From CAYWHE01 sp964458125 (lineage in GTDB: Bacteria; Bacteroidota; Bacteroidia; AKYH767-A; OLB10), in contig CAYWHE010000069.1 in NCBI GenBank assembly GCA_964458125.1, positions 1 through 18,421 of the forward strand: a stretch of DNA of 18,421 nucleotides, in the 5' to 3' direction. Shown piece after piece: positions 6,093 to 13,897 of this stretch. The first letter of the stretch is position 1. Each line of letters begins with the position of its first letter. The notes under the pieces were generated by a model. That model worked only from the letters and a program-made list of their open reading frames with translations, searched no databases and was not told the origin of the DNA. Both the position numbers and the translations under genes were made by a program.

Positions 6093-8297
6093 ATGATGAA
6101 GAGAATACTATTGATTTGTGTAAGCAGCCTGTTGGCGTTCCCAGGTGGCCTGTGGGCGGATGAAGGTATGTGGCTGCCCCTGTTGCTCAAGAAACTGAAT
6201 GAATCTGATATGCAGCAGGCTGGACTTAAGCTGAGTGCAGATGATATTTATAACATCAATCATTCCAGTATGAAGGACGCCATCGTGCGTTTAGGAGGGG
6301 GATTTTGCACGGCTGAAATGATTTCCGCTGACGGCCTGATGATCACCAACCACCATTGCGGGTATGAGTCCATTCAATCACACAGTACCGTGGAACACGA
6401 TTACCTGACGGCTGGATACTGGGCAAAAACACGTGAACAGGAGCTGAGCAACCCGGGCCTGACAGCCAGTTTCCTCGTCAGAATCGATGACATGACGGAA
6501 CGGGTTCATAAGGAAATCAGTGATACGCTGCCGGAAGCACAGCGCAGTCCGGCTTTGCAAAAACTTTTTGCGTCGATAATTAAGGAAGCCAGCGACAGTA
6601 ACGGTTACAAGGCCGAAATGAAAAGCATGCTGAAGGGTAATGAATATTACCTGTTTGTTTACAAGGTTTATAAAGATGTGCGTCTGGTTGGGGCACCTCC
6701 GTCTTCCATTGGCAAATTCGGAGGCGATACCGACAACTGGATGTGGCCACGCCATACGGGAGATTTTTCCATGTTCCGCGTGTATATGTCAAAGGACGGG
6801 AAACCGGCCGATTACAGCCCCGATAACATTCCGTATAAACCGGCCTATTTTCTTCCCGTCTCCCTGGAAGGCGTAAAAAAGGATGATTTTGCCATGGTGA
6901 TGGGTTATCCCGGAACCACGGATCGGTACCTCACTTCAGCCGGTGTGAAACTGGCCATAGAACAAACGAACCCGGCCATCATCAGGATCAGAAAGAAAAA
7001 ACTGGCCATCATGAAGGAAGACATGGATGCCAGTGATGCCATCCGGATTAAGTATTCAGCGAAGTATTATGAAACCAGTAATTACTATAAATATTTTATC
7101 GGCCAGAACAAGGGCTTGAATCGCATGCAGGTGGTGGCGCAAAAGAATGCGGCGGAAGAAGCTTTCGCCAAATGGGCTAACAGTGATCCTATACGTAAAG
7201 AGAAATACGGACGTACCGTTTCGGTTATTGCTGAAAATTACGCCAAACTTTCCGCTTATAACCTGTCACGTATTTACCTGAGTGAGGCTGTTTTTCAGGG
7301 CCCCGAGGTGCTGGTGCAGGCTTACGGCAGCAGGGCCCTCCTTGATCTGCTCCAGGCTAAGGAAGTGAAACAGGAGGATATTAAGGCGATTACGGATGAG
7401 CTGAAAAAGGACGGACTGGAATATTTTAAAAATTACAATGCGTTCACCGACCAGAAGCTTTTTGCAGGCCTCCTGCAGCTCTATTACCAGGATATTCCAA
7501 AAGACCAGCGTCCGGATTTCTTCAGCACCGTGGAAGGAAAATATAAAGGCGATTTTGACAGGTATGCAGCCGACGTTTACAAAAAAACCATTTTTTGCGA
7601 CAGCGCCAGGTACTATGCCTTTCTGGAGAATCCATCTGCCAAAAAACTATCCCGCGATCCGGCCCTGAAGGCCGTAAATTCCATACTGGCTAACTATTAT
7701 TCCAAAATACTTCCGGCAACCAAAGCGCTGGACATTAGCAACAGCAGAGAATACAGGCATCTGGTTGCCGGTTTGCGGGAAATGAATCCCAACCGCAAGT
7801 TTTACCCGGATGCCAACAGCACCATGCGTTTGACGTATGGGAAAGTTGCAGACTACTACCCGATGGATGCCGTGTATTACAATTACTTTACAACGCTGGA
7901 CGGACTCATGGAAAAAAAGGACAATACAAACGAAGAATTTGTGGTCCCGGCCAGACTGGAGGAGTTATACAAAAACAAGGATTACGGCCGGTATGGCGAG
8001 AACGGTCAGATGCCCGTATGTTTTATTACGAACAACGATATTACAGGGGGTAATTCGGGAAGCCCGGTCATCAATGGAAAAGGGGAGCTGATCGGCCTGG
8101 CCTTTGACGGGAACTGGGAATCCATGAGCGGTGAAATCGCCTACGATCCTGCGTATAAGCGATGTATTAATGTTGATATCCGCTATGTGCTGTTTATCAT
8201 CGACAAATTTGCCGGCGCTCAAAACCTGCTTCAGGAAATGAAAATTACCGGTGATGTCAAAGCCGGCATCAGCCCCATGGAACCGGTGCACCACTAA
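6093..8297 (+). CDS. S46 family dipeptidyl-peptidase, DPP7-type
   Basis: This 734-residue serine peptidase has a signal peptide (about 1-22, cleavage before DEGMW) and full S46 length. The catalytic triad is present: H88 in N-H-H-C-G-Y, D224 in H-T-G-D-F after the G-G-D-T-D-N-W-M-W-P-R signature, and S655 in G-G-N-S-G-S-P. S46 enzymes remove dipeptides from the free N-terminus of peptides in the periplasm, feeding amino-acid use. The S1-pocket residue after the serine is Gly673 (F-D-G-N-W-E). In the family, Gly here goes with DPP7 (broad, hydrophobic P1), while DPP11 (Asp/Glu P1) has Arg. The enzyme is therefore predicted to be DPP7-like. It appears to be a single-gene unit. Confidence 0.96.
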   Translation: MMKRILLICVSSLLAFPGGLWADEGMWLPLLLKKLNESDMQQAGLKLSADDIYNINHSSMKDAIVRLGGGFCTAEMISADGLMITNHHCGYESIQSHSTVEHDYLTAGYWAKTREQELSNPGLTASFLVRIDDMTERVHKEISDTLPEAQRSPALQKLFASIIKEASDSNGYKAEMKSMLKGNEYYLFVYKVYKDVRLVGAPPSSIGKFGGDTDNWMWPRHTGDFSMFRVYMSKDGKPADYSPDNIPYKPAYFLPVSLEGVKKDDFAMVMGYPGTTDRYLTSAGVKLAIEQTNPAIIRIRKKKLAIMKEDMDASDAIRIKYSAKYYETSNYYKYFIGQNKGLNRMQVVAQKNAAEEAFAKWANSDPIRKEKYGRTVSVIAENYAKLSAYNLSRIYLSEAVFQGPEVLVQAYGSRALLDLLQAKEVKQEDIKAITDELKKDGLEYFKNYNAFTDQKLFAGLLQLYYQDIPKDQRPDFFSTVEGKYKGDFDRYAADVYKKTIFCDSARYYAFLENPSAKKLSRDPALKAVNSILANYYSKILPATKALDISNSREYRHLVAGLREMNPNRKFYPDANSTMRLTYGKVADYYPMDAVYYNYFTTLDGLMEKKDNTNEEFVVPARLEELYKNKDYGRYGENGQMPVCFITNNDITGGNSGSPVINGKGELIGLAFDGNWESMSGEIAYDPAYKRCINVDIRYVLFIIDKFAGAQNLLQEMKITGDVKAGISPMEPVHH

Positions 8298-8305
8298 CAG
8301 ATCTG

Positions 8306-8477
8306 AAATCCTGGTAATTTATAGAAACGGCTTTTCGTAAAACCACTGCCCATTCAACGGTACAGAATCTGATTTTCAGAAAATCCTACCGCAGCGGGCG
8401 CTCACTGGGAATGACCTCCCCGGATTCCGGCATCAAGGGAAGGATCCTGGAAATCCTATTTAACGAAACAAAATCCT
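8306..8477 (+). repeat. Four direct copies of AAATCCT
   Basis: The heptamer AAATCCT occurs at 8306-8312, 8381-8387, 8451-8457 and 8471-8477, each preceded by A or G. A six-base match lies in the opposite orientation at 8576-8581. A given 7-mer is expected about 0.02 times per strand in a region of this size at even base use. They may be binding sites for a regulator of the operon. Confidence 0.4.
8371..8385. promoter_or_regulatory. 15-bp perfect palindrome
   Basis: GATTTTCAGAAAATC has two 7-base arms around a single A. The one-base centre makes an RNA hairpin terminator unlikely and there is no T-tract after it, so a dimeric regulator site is the better reading. The right arm overlaps the second AAATCCT copy. 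Confidence 0.3.
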
Positions 8478-8643
8478 GAAGCATTCTTCGGGCAGGGTCG
8501 ATTCCGGCTGACCTATAACCTGCAAGGCCTTTTTGTTTTCCTGTCATACTTTACCCGATTAACATTCATTTTCAGGGATTTCCACGGGAAAACATTTTTC
8601 AGGTCTTTTTCGTAGAAAGATGCTGCCCTGCAGGAGGATTACA

Positions 8644-8769
8644 ATGAAAGGGCCGTTCAAAGCAATACATCGGAATGAAAAAAACCTTAACACTCTCACA
8701 GCGCATTGCTGCCGGCTACATTATGCTGGTATTGTTCATGGCTACAACCTGCCTGGTTATACTATCTAA
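8644..8769 (+). CDS. Possible 41-codon leader ORF overlapping the kinase start
   Basis: An ATG at 8644 is preceded by GGAGG at 8633-8637 with a 6-base spacer, the best Shine-Dalgarno-like site seen in the window. The frame stays open for 41 codons and stops at 8767-8769, overlapping the first 95 bases of the kinase gene in another frame. The peptide resembles no family known to me. Because Bacteroidota rarely depend on such sites, this may be chance; if translated it would affect kinase translation. Confidence 0.2.
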   Translation: MKGPFKAIHRNEKNLNTLTAHCCRLHYAGIVHGYNLPGYTI

Positions 8770-11700
8770 AGTCAGGGATAACAGGCAAACCGGGGTCATG
8801 ATTTCTGATGTCATCGTGCCTGGCATCAGCCTGCTGGAAACCTTATCGGGCTTCATCCCCGAAACAGGCGCATTGACACAGCGAATCCGGGAAAATCCCG
8901 ATCCGGAAGACCTGGCTGCGCTAAATGACCTTCACCGCGTAAAATACCCGGCCCTGAGGAAGCAATTCATGCAAATAGCCGGTGAGCAGCCAGCATCTGA
9001 ATCGTTTACAAAAAACATCCCGGCCCTGTTCCTGGAATGCGATCGCCTGATAAAACTTCAGAAAGACATTCTTGCACATGATAGAGGGAAAGCATCATCC
9101 GGACAGGCAATAAATCAACAGGAATGGTTGTGGTCGTCCACCTACCGGAACAGGACTATGGCTGCAGAATCGAAAATCAAATCAGACCTCTCCAATCTTC
9201 TTTCCATGGAAACAAGTAGGCTGGACCAGTGCAACCGGCATATCAAAAACAATAATGATTGGATGGCCGCCATCATCATCCTCTTCATGATGATCAGCCT
9301 GACCGGGGGAATCATCTTCACCTATATCACGTCACGCAGAATAAGCAAACCCATTCAATACCTGAAAGACACCATGCTTTCGATGAGCCTGGGTGAAATC
9401 CCGGAAATCGTCCGGACGAGCCGGGATGATGAAATGGGTCAGATCACTCATGCGCTGGTTGAACTGACCGGCAGCCTGAAGAAAAAAACATCCTTTGCTG
9501 TTGAAACAGGCAAGGGAAATTACAATACACGTTTTAACCTGCTCAGCGATCATGATGAACTGGGTCTTGCCCTGGTCGAGATGAATAAAAGCCTGCGACG
9601 AAAGGCCGAAGAAATGCAAAAGGAGTCCTGGCTGAAAAGCGGGATCACCCGGATGAACGATATCCTGCGGAATGAACATTCGAACACCGGGGTGTTATAT
9701 ACGAATATCATTTCATTCCTGTCCGGTTACCTGGTGATGAATCAGGGCGCACTGTACCTGGTGAAGGAGGACCGTGAAAAAAATACTTATTTTGAAATGG
9801 TGGCCGGCTTTGCCTGCGATAAAAACAGGCAGGTGAACAAGCGGGTTTCCGTCTCTGAAGGTTATGTCGGGCAGGTCGCCGCAGAGAAAAAAATGCTGGT
9901 CATGCAGGATGTTCCCGGGGATTATTTTAAAGTCAGCTCGGGATTGGGAGAAGCCCTGCCAAGAACCATCATTGTCATGCCCCTGTTGTTTGAAAAGGAG
10001 CTCAAAGGGGTTGTGGAGCTGGCTTCGTTTTCGGAAGTAACACCCATGCAACTGGAATTGCTGGAACAACTGTCTTCAATCATTGCCGCTACATTTGACC
10101 TGATCGACAGGAAAATCAATACCGAACTGCTGCTCTTTGAATCCCAGGAATTAAACGAAAAACTCATGGAGCAGGAAGATGCCTTGCGCAAAAGCAACGA
10201 TGACCTGGTGGAAAAAGGAAAATTGCTGAAGATTTCAGAGGAGGAACTGAAGGAGCAGCAGGAGGAGCTGATGCAAACCAATACGCAACTGGAAGAAAAG
10301 GCGCAATTGCTCGCTGAACAGAATGAGGAGATCCGTATGAAAAACGAGCAGCTGGAGATTGCCAAGGAGGCTATCCGCATCAAGGCGGAGGAACTTGAAA
10401 ACACGAGTCGTTATAAATCCGAATTCCTGGCTAATATGTCACACGAGCTGCGTACGCCTCTGAACAGCATACTGATCCTGGCGAACCTGTTCAACGAAAA
10501 CCGGGAGGGAAACCTCACCGAAAAGCAGTTGGAATATGCCCGTGTGGTCAAGCGTTCCGGTTCCGACCTGTTGAACCTGATCAACGATATCCTGGATCTT
10601 TCCAAAATCGAATCCCGGAATATGGAACTTGAAATTTCGGAAATCCCGCTGCAGGAACTGGGATCCGATATGTCATCCATGTTCCGGGAGCTGGCCCTAG
10701 AAAAAAAGGTCGGATTCCAGGTAAATTATGAACAAGGACTTCCCGGGATCATCCGCTCGGATAAAATGCGCATTGAACAGATACTGAAGAACCTGCTGTC
10801 CAATGCATTTAAATTTACCGATAAGAACGGATCCGTTACCATCACCTTTGCTCATGTGCCTTCGGGCTGGCAATTCCATAACATTTGTGTAGACTCCTCC
10901 AGACCGATGATCAGCATTTCTGTAAAGGATACCGGAATTGGAATTCCGGCCGAAAAGCAGCAACTCATTTTTGAAGCGTTCAAGCAGGCCGATGGATCGA
11001 CCAGCCGAAAATACGGCGGAACTGGCCTCGGATTATCCATCAGCAGGGAATTATCCGTCTTGCTGAAAGGGGAGATACAGATCCGGAGCATACCCGGTGA
11101 AGGAAGTGAATTCACCCTTTTTATTCCCGTTGACAACCAGGATGAAACGCCCGGGGCTTCGACCAAAACAAAGAGCCAGACAATCGCTCACAGCTTGCCC
11201 GCTGATCAGCCCGGAAATGATTCGCCGGTGAATGAGCCGGGTCCTGAAATTAATCTCAGCCAGGCAGACCGCCTCTTACTGATCATTGAGGATGACCCGG
11301 ATTTTGCCAGGTTGCTGCAGAACCAGGCTACCAGGAAGGGATTCACCGGTATGATAGCAAGCCGGGGCGATACCGGGCTCATCAATGCCAAACGCTTCCG
11401 GCCCGATGCCATTATCCTGGATCTGAATCTTCCGGGTATGGACGGGTGGTCGGTAATGAGACGCCTGAAAGCGGATCCCGAACTTAAACACATTCCCGTA
11501 CACATCCTGTCGGGTCAGGATTATAAAGACAAATCAGTGCCGCAGGGCGCTGTGGAGGTTATGCAGAAACCGGTGAACCAGGAACAACTCAACGGGATTT
11601 TCGAAAACCTGGGCCGCAACCTCGATAAACGATTTAAAAAAGTGCTGGTGATAGAAGATAATCCGTCTCAGAATGATTCCATTCGTGCCTTGCTCGACAA

Positions 11701-12478
11701 CCCGGAACTGGAATGTTATTCGGCCCTCAACGGGAAGGAAGCGATGGATCTGCTGGAGCGTGAGCATATCGATCTGATTACGCTGGATCTGACACTGCCC
11801 GACATCCAGGGACTTGAGTTGTTAAAGCAAATTAAGAATACAGAAAGGTGGAAGGAATTACCGGTCATCATTTATACGGGAAAAAACCTGAGCATGGATG
11901 AAAACCGGGAACTCAGCCGGTATTCGCAGAGCATTATCGTAAAAACAGAACGGTCCTTTGAGCGTCTGCTGAATGAAGCGAACCTCTTTTTGAAAAGGCT
12001 CGATGAGGGTTGCGAAGATACACCGGATAAACACATCCTCAATCCGGTTAAGAATCCCGAAATAACCAAAGCCGCTGCTACAGCCAGGCAGGCACCCCTT
12101 TACCTGAAAGGAAAAAAGGTACTGCTGGTGGATGATGATATCCGGAACATTTTTGCCATGACCAGCATCCTGGAAGAACAGGAATGCACGATCGTGGTGG
12201 CCAATGATGGCAGGGAGGCTCTGAATATGCTGAATCAGCATCCCGATACGGATTTTGTGCTGATGGACATCATGATGCCGGAGATGGATGGCTATGAGGC
12301 CATGAAGCAAATCCGGGCCCAGGAAAAATATTTTCATCTTCCGATTGTGGCCCTGACGGCAAAAGCGATGAAAGGTGACAAGGAGCGGTGTATGGAAGCC
12401 GGAGCTTCCGATTATCTTTCAAAACCGGTGGATCCGTCGAAATTGATTTCCATGATTAATGTTCTATTATTTCAATAA
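8675..12478 (+). CDS. Hybrid histidine kinase: 4HB-like sensor, tandem HAMP, GAF, HisKA, HATPase, three receivers
   Basis: This 1267-residue membrane kinase has TM1 at about 11-31, a helical extracytoplasmic domain (32-195) like the four-helix bundles of chemoreceptors, and TM2 at about 196-218. HAMP and a second HAMP-like unit follow (to about 312), then GAF (about 322-478) and a Glu/Gln-rich coiled coil (480-578). HisKA has H590 in N-M-S-H-E-L-R-T-P-L-N. The HATPase domain (about 690-820) has the N box at N710, D752-T-G-I-G and G-G-T-G-L-G-L 781-787. Receivers 1 and 3 have the phospho-Asp and conserved Lys (D916/K965 and D1198/K1250); receiver 2 has D1038 and K1090 but Thr instead of Pro after the Lys. 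No HPt or DNA-binding domain is present, so the output must pass to other proteins. It heads an operon with cheR, cheB and a receiver-kinase, suggesting methylation-tuned signalling. The ligand is unknown. Confidence 0.95.
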   Translation: MKKTLTLSQRIAAGYIMLVLFMATTCLVILSKVRDNRQTGVMISDVIVPGISLLETLSGFIPETGALTQRIRENPDPEDLAALNDLHRVKYPALRKQFMQIAGEQPASESFTKNIPALFLECDRLIKLQKDILAHDRGKASSGQAINQQEWLWSSTYRNRTMAAESKIKSDLSNLLSMETSRLDQCNRHIKNNNDWMAAIIILFMMISLTGGIIFTYITSRRISKPIQYLKDTMLSMSLGEIPEIVRTSRDDEMGQITHALVELTGSLKKKTSFAVETGKGNYNTRFNLLSDHDELGLALVEMNKSLRRKAEEMQKESWLKSGITRMNDILRNEHSNTGVLYTNIISFLSGYLVMNQGALYLVKEDREKNTYFEMVAGFACDKNRQVNKRVSVSEGYVGQVAAEKKMLVMQDVPGDYFKVSSGLGEALPRTIIVMPLLFEKELKGVVELASFSEVTPMQLELLEQLSSIIAATFDLIDRKINTELLLFESQELNEKLMEQEDALRKSNDDLVEKGKLLKISEEELKEQQEELMQTNTQLEEKAQLLAEQNEEIRMKNEQLEIAKEAIRIKAEELENTSRYKSEFLANMSHELRTPLNSILILANLFNENREGNLTEKQLEYARVVKRSGSDLLNLINDILDLSKIESRNMELEISEIPLQELGSDMSSMFRELALEKKVGFQVNYEQGLPGIIRSDKMRIEQILKNLLSNAFKFTDKNGSVTITFAHVPSGWQFHNICVDSSRPMISISVKDTGIGIPAEKQQLIFEAFKQADGSTSRKYGGTGLGLSISRELSVLLKGEIQIRSIPGEGSEFTLFIPVDNQDETPGASTKTKSQTIAHSLPADQPGNDSPVNEPGPEINLSQADRLLLIIEDDPDFARLLQNQATRKGFTGMIASRGDTGLINAKRFRPDAIILDLNLPGMDGWSVMRRLKADPELKHIPVHILSGQDYKDKSVPQGAVEVMQKPVNQEQLNGIFENLGRNLDKRFKKVLVIEDNPSQNDSIRALLDNPELECYSALNGKEAMDLLEREHIDLITLDLTLPDIQGLELLKQIKNTERWKELPVIIYTGKNLSMDENRELSRYSQSIIVKTERSFERLLNEANLFLKRLDEGCEDTPDKHILNPVKNPEITKAAATARQAPLYLKGKKVLLVDDDIRNIFAMTSILEEQECTIVVANDGREALNMLNQHPDTDFVLMDIMMPEMDGYEAMKQIRAQEKYFHLPIVALTAKAMKGDKERCMEAGASDYLSKPVDPSKLISMINVLLFQ

Positions 12479-12484
12479 CCCGGT

Positions 12485-13303
12485 ATGGAACTGGAAGAAG
12501 AACAAAAGCAATCCCTGATCCGGTTGCTGAAGGAATATTACGATTATGATTTCAGCGGTTATGCAGGAGCCTCCTTCAGCAGGAGAATAGCGCGTTTTAC
12601 GGAACGGAATAAGTTTACGGATTTTTTTGACCTGAAGCATGAACTGCTGAATAATGCATCACTGTTTGAACATTTTGTAACGGAAATTACCGTCAACGTA
12701 ACGGAAATGTTCCGGGACCCCGGATTTTTCAAGGTGCTGACCGGAAAGGTTTTTTCTGACATGGCCACGTACCCGTTTCGCCGGATATGGCATGCCGGGT
12801 GTTCCACTGGTGAGGAAGTTTATTCCATGGCTATTTTTCTGAAAGAACATCGATTGTATGAAAACACGAAAATATATGCTACCGACCTCAACCAAAAGGT
12901 GTTGAAGGAAGCTGAAACAGGGTCCTATAAGCCATATCCCTTCCATGAGTATGCCAGTCAGTACCTGGCGGCCGGCGGCCAGAAGGAGTTAAAGGACTAC
13001 TTCGATGCCGGTTCCGACGGGCGAATTCACATGCATGAAGACTTAAAAAAGAACGTGACATTCTTCCAGCATAACCTCGTCAGCGACCAGTCATTTAATG
13101 ATTTCAACCTGTTGGTATGCCGGAATGTACTCATTTATTTTAACAGGGATTTGCAGGAAAAGGTCCTGGGATTGTTTTACAACAGCCTGTGTATGTACGG
13201 GTTCCTGGCTTTGGGCCCGAAGGAAAGCCTGCAGTTCAGCAAATGGGAGGACCGTTTTGAAATCGTGGACAGGACTGAAAAAATATACCGTAAAATAGCG
13301 TGA
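12485..13303 (+). CDS. cheR: CheR-type protein-glutamate methyltransferase
   Basis: This 272-residue protein is a full-length CheR, which moves a methyl group from S-adenosylmethionine to glutamate side chains of signalling proteins. The N-terminal helical domain (about 5-75) ends in T-E-M-F-R-D. The SAM-binding core has W102-H-A-G-C-S-T-G-E-E111, D134 in A-T-D-L-N, and C212-R-N-V-L-I-Y-F, all standard CheR signatures. The gene follows the hybrid kinase stop by 6 bases and precedes cheB by 6 bases, so the four genes are probably one transcript. No chemoreceptor, CheA or CheW is encoded here. The kinase, with its MCP-like sensor and Glu/Gln-rich coiled coil, is the likely substrate, which is an inference. 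Confidence 0.95.
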   Translation: MELEEEQKQSLIRLLKEYYDYDFSGYAGASFSRRIARFTERNKFTDFFDLKHELLNNASLFEHFVTEITVNVTEMFRDPGFFKVLTGKVFSDMATYPFRRIWHAGCSTGEEVYSMAIFLKEHRLYENTKIYATDLNQKVLKEAETGSYKPYPFHEYASQYLAAGGQKELKDYFDAGSDGRIHMHEDLKKNVTFFQHNLVSDQSFNDFNLLVCRNVLIYFNRDLQEKVLGLFYNSLCMYGFLALGPKESLQFSKWEDRFEIVDRTEKIYRKIA

Positions 13304-13309
13304 GCCGGC

Positions 13310-13897
13310 ATGGGTCGTAATTACGAAATGATTGTAATAGGTGCTTCCAGCGGGGGGTTGCAGGCGGTAATGAGGATACTGGAAGGACTGGACCCGGACT
13401 TCCGCATACCTGTTGCCATTGTCCTGCATCAGCTCAGGCATACGGTTAACCGGCTGACGGGTATCCTGCAATCACGAACAAAATGTCCGGTCATAGAACC
13501 GGTTGACAAGGAATCAATACAAACGGGTACTATATACGTAGCTCCGCCGGATTACCACCTGCTGATCGAATCTGACCATTCCTTCAGCTACAGCTATTCG
13601 GAAAGCGTGAACTATTCCAGACCGTCCATAGATCTTTTATTTGAATCGGCGGCACGGGCTTACCGGGATAAATTAACCGGCATACTCCTCACCGGGGCGA
13701 ATCATGACGGAGCCATGGGGATGGTCAGCATCGGCGATAACGGGGGGCTGACCCTGATCCAGGATCCGGACGAGGCCGAAATGCCTTTCATGCCCAGCTC
13801 AGCCCTGGCCATGAAAAAACCCGATCATCTGTTGTCCCTAAAAGAAATCACTCACCTGCTTAATCTGTTACCTTATGGAAGCAATGCATCAGTATGA
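13310..13897 (+). CDS. cheB: CheB-type methylesterase domain protein without a receiver
   Basis: This 195-residue protein is just the CheB catalytic domain, which hydrolyses glutamyl methyl esters and can deamidate glutamine. The triad is visible: S13 in I-G-A-S-S-G-G, H40 in V-L-H-Q, and D133 in G-A-N-H-D-G-A-M-G. The usual N-terminal receiver of enteric CheB (about 150 residues) is absent, so phosphorylation cannot switch it in the classical way. Control may come from binding to a receiver of the neighbouring kinases. The gene starts 6 bases after cheR and its last 23 bases overlap the next gene, implying translational coupling. Together with CheR it forms an adaptation pair. Confidence 0.94.
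   Translation: MGRNYEMIVIGASSGGLQAVMRILEGLDPDFRIPVAIVLHQLRHTVNRLTGILQSRTKCPVIEPVDKESIQTGTIYVAPPDYHLLIESDHSFSYSYSESVNYSRPSIDLLFESAARAYRDKLTGILLTGANHDGAMGMVSIGDNGGLTLIQDPDEAEMPFMPSSALAMKKPDHLLSLKEITHLLNLLPYGSNASV

Larger units (their letters stand above)
8298..8674. other. 377-base intergenic region before the signalling operon
   Basis: No convincing protein gene was found on either strand here. The stretch holds four direct copies of AAATCCT (8306, 8381, 8451, 8471), a 15-bp palindrome at 8371-8385, and close to its end an AGGAGG-like site at 8632-8637 in front of a short ORF (8644-8769). No clear TAnnTTTG box was found, although a TACTTTA at 8547-8553 is possible. It presumably carries the promoter and control sites of the kinase operon. 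Confidence 0.5.

Noticed and set aside
9922..10404. 160-codon Ser/Cys-rich ORF on the minus strand
   Set aside because: It is the antisense of the Glu-rich coiled coil of the kinase; GAA/GAG-rich coding sequence yields Ser/Cys-rich open frames on the other strand.
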